64,000 nt of DNA. Source: Pseudonocardia sp. CNS-004. GTDB lineage: Bacteria; Actinomycetota; Actinomycetes; Mycobacteriales; Pseudonocardiaceae. The notes beneath the pieces are model-generated. The model did not search any database. It had not been told where the DNA came from and saw only the letters and a list, made by a program, of their open reading frames with translations. How positions within the stretch are numbered: the first letter of the stretch is position 1; each line of letters starts with the position of its first letter. The stretch spans positions 62,001 through 126,000 of the forward strand of contig MKJV01000064.1 in the NCBI GenBank assembly GCA_001942185.1, given 5' to 3'. The position numbers were made by a program, and so were the translations under genes. Shown one piece after another: positions 62,777-64,000 of the stretch.

Positions 62777-63465
62777 GCGGGTCCTCCCTGGGGAGCCTGC
62801 GTGGCGATGGCGTCCGCGACCGTTCCGCGGAAGCGCTGGTAGCGCTCGAGAACCGCCGGGGCGGCGGCGGCCAGCGCCGCCGGGTCGGGGTCGGTCGGGG
62901 GCTCCAGGGCGGCGCGGACGGTGTGGTGCAGCACCGCCGCGACCTCCTCGGGCGACCCGGGCGCTGCGTGCTGGAGGTAGAAGCCGGTCTGCACGGCGCC
63001 CACCAGGTACATCTGGGCTGCGAGGTCGAGGTCGGTGCGCATCAGTCCGTGCTCGCGGAGCAGCCGGAAGAGGTCGGCGGCGAGCGCGGCGCGCCATTCG
63101 CGCACGGGATCGGCGTCCGGGTCGCGCGCCAGGTCGCCCAGCACCTCGTGGTCGCGGGTGAACATCGCGCGCAGCAACGGCCTGCGCTGCACCTCGAGGT
63201 AGGTCAGGCGCACCTGCTCGGCGATCTGCACGGTGGCCGGGTCGCGGCGGATCGCGGCGACCAGCTCGTCGACGAGGTCGAGCGACTCGCGCATCAACAC
63301 GCACACGAACAGCCAGGTGCGGGATCGGAAGTGCAGGTAGACCGTGCCCTTACCGATGCCGGCGCGCTTGGCGACCTCCTCGATGGTGACGCGCTTGTAG
63401 CCCCACCTCAGCACCAGGTCGGCGGCGGCGTCCAGGATCCGCCGCCCGCGGTCGGCCTCGGCCAT
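62773..63465 (-). CDS. TetR family regulator
   Basis: 230 residues from ATG 63465. HTH: RRILDAAADLVLRWGYKRVTIEEVAKRAGIGKGTVYLHFRSRTWLF. The helical ligand domain contains LVDELVAAIRRDPATVQIAEQVRLTYLEVQRRPLLRAMFTRDHEVLGDLA, DLDLAAQMYLVGAVQTGFYLQHAAPGSPEEVAAVLHHTVRAAL. It is first in an operon with the MGT-type glycosyltransferase (4-bp overlap). A perfect 9-bp-arm dyad 20 bp upstream of the start is its probable operator. Confidence 0.93.
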   Translation of the reverse strand: MAEADRGRRILDAAADLVLRWGYKRVTIEEVAKRAGIGKGTVYLHFRSRTWLFVCVLMRESLDLVDELVAAIRRDPATVQIAEQVRLTYLEVQRRPLLRAMFTRDHEVLGDLARDPDADPVREWRAALAADLFRLLREHGLMRTDLDLAAQMYLVGAVQTGFYLQHAAPGSPEEVAAVLHHTVRAALEPPTDPDPAALAAAAPAVLERYQRFRGTVADAIATQAPQGGPA

Positions 63466-63484
63466 CCCGTTCCTCCTGACTGGA

Positions 63485-63507
63485 TGACCAGATTTCGTAT
63501 CTGGTCA
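63485..63507. promoter_or_regulatory. TetR operator upstream of the tetR-glycosyltransferase operon
   Basis: TGACCAGAT (63485-63493) and ATCTGGTCA (63499-63507) are exact complements around TTCGT. The dyad is centred about 31 bp upstream of the tetR ATG, between tetR and the upstream gene. Confidence 0.75.
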
Positions 63508-63518
63508 CGAGTCGGAGC

Positions 63519-64000
63519 CTACTCCCAGGTCAGACGCAGCGCTGTCCGGACGTCGAGCGGCGAGATGCCGCGGCGGGAGGCGAGCAGCAGGGCGCCCTCG
63601 GGGCCGCGGGTGTAGACGGGCCGCGGCCAGTCGCTGACCCAGCGCCGCCATTCCCGGCCGAAGAGATCCGCGTGGCGGCGGTGCTCGGCCATGACGACGG
63701 GCACCGCGTGGTAGGTCGCGGCCCGGGGCCGCGCCCAGCGCGCGGGCGGCCGCCACCCGGCGCGCAGCAGCGCGGGCCACGCGGTGCCGGGGTCGCGCAG
63801 CACGTAGTGGCCGACCAGGTAGCGCGGGTCGCAGGTGGGCTGAGCACCTCGTCGAGGGCGTTCGCGTACCGGTCGGAGGCGGCCGGGTCCGCGCCGGTCA
63901 GCCGGAACTGCCAGGCCCCGGTCTCGTCGGGCGCGATCATGACGGCGTCGGCGCCCCGGTCGATGAGACCCGCGGCGTGCATCGCGTCGGCGGTGGCGTA
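63519..64000 (-). CDS. Hypothetical protein, 5' end outside the window, frameshifted
   Basis: Open from the window edge: YATADAMHAAGLIDRGADAVMIAPDETGAWQFRLTGADPAASDRYANALDEVLSP. One base is missing at about 63840, then [100 protein letters not shown] and a stop at 63519. It is soluble and Trp/Arg-rich, and I do not recognise the family. The ending looks like the C-terminal part of a longer protein. It is tandem to the tetR operon, 54 bp upstream of its start. Confidence 0.6.
   Translation of the reverse strand, partial: RHRRRDARRGSHRPGRRRRHDRARRDRGLAVPADRRGPGRLRPVRERPRRGAQPTCDPRYLVGHYVLRDPGTAWPALLRAGWRPPARWARPRAATYHAVPVVMAEHRRHADLFGREWRRWVSDWPRPVYTRGPEGALLLASRRGISPLDVRTALRLTWE

Noticed and set aside
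1..64000. CRISPR arrays, tRNA/rRNA genes, insertion sequences, integrase genes
   Set aside because: No regularly spaced short repeats with unique spacers, no cloverleaf or rRNA-like stretches and no transposase or integrase motifs were found on either strand by reading.

Overview
The window is chromosomal DNA of a very high-GC actinobacterium, most likely a member of the Pseudonocardiaceae such as Pseudonocardia. This rests on GTG starts, leaderless promoters, a fused 2-oxoglutarate decarboxylase (Kgd), a mycothiol-type DinB-fold isomerase, an F420-type LLM oxidoreductase, a pyrophosphate-type phosphofructokinase like the one of Amycolatopsis, and Trypco2/CU044-type families. No rRNA, tRNA, CRISPR array, integrase or complete insertion sequence was seen.

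Layout. 1-12.4 kb: a sugar dehydrogenase fragment, a secreted beta-helix protein, a MerR-controlled DinB-fold enzyme, kgd with its small partner, a CU044_5270-like protein, an F420-type oxidoreductase, a NUDIX hydrolase and an acyl-CoA synthetase. 12.6-21.5 kb: an SGNH hydrolase, an ABC ATPase/permease pair, a fused asymmetric ABC exporter, and a small gene plus glmS behind a perfect 22-bp palindrome. 21.7-31.9 kb: a GAF regulator divergent from a response regulator, DedA, PPi-type PfkA, a FIST sensor/histidine kinase pair, a ClpP paralogue and PhoX. 32-43 kb: two tandem LAS-type (M15-like) cell-wall peptidase paralogues, a BldC-like regulator divergent from a small Cys-rich protein, an alpha-carbonic anhydrase, AraC/NmrA/DUF1772 genes, an RNA methylase-like gene, a spermidine-synthase-fold protein, PadR plus membrane protein, and an MFS pump.

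43.4-52.1 kb holds the most interesting metabolic locus. It combines a CDP-alcohol phosphatidyltransferase, a zinc-less MDR dehydrogenase, a QueD/PTPS homologue with no catalytic triad, a GT4 glycosyltransferase, a methyltransferase, a multi-TM flippase-like protein, a creatininase-family amidohydrolase and a GTP cyclohydrolase II paralogue in which the Tyr that controls product outcome is His. This looks like a GTP-derived (pterin/FAPy-type) pathway making a glycosylated, possibly lipid-linked product. A TetR/MFS cassette interrupts it. 52.1-57 kb holds a probable conflict system: a Trypco2 protein with a trypsin-STAND-solenoid protein. 57-64 kb has a CGNR protein with an MFS pump, a methyltransferase, an HxlR/SDR pair, an aminoglycoside-phosphotransferase-like gene and a TetR/glycosyltransferase operon.

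Two cross-cutting observations matter to users. First, at least 15 genes, including the normally essential glmS, are broken by one-base shifts that are almost all deletions. These look like sequencing errors rather than decay, so such genes are given here as single frameshifted CDS. Second, the intergenic regions carry two recurrent palindromic repeat families: a 60-bp GATC-bounded element (six copies) and a ~85-110-bp nested-stem element (three copies).
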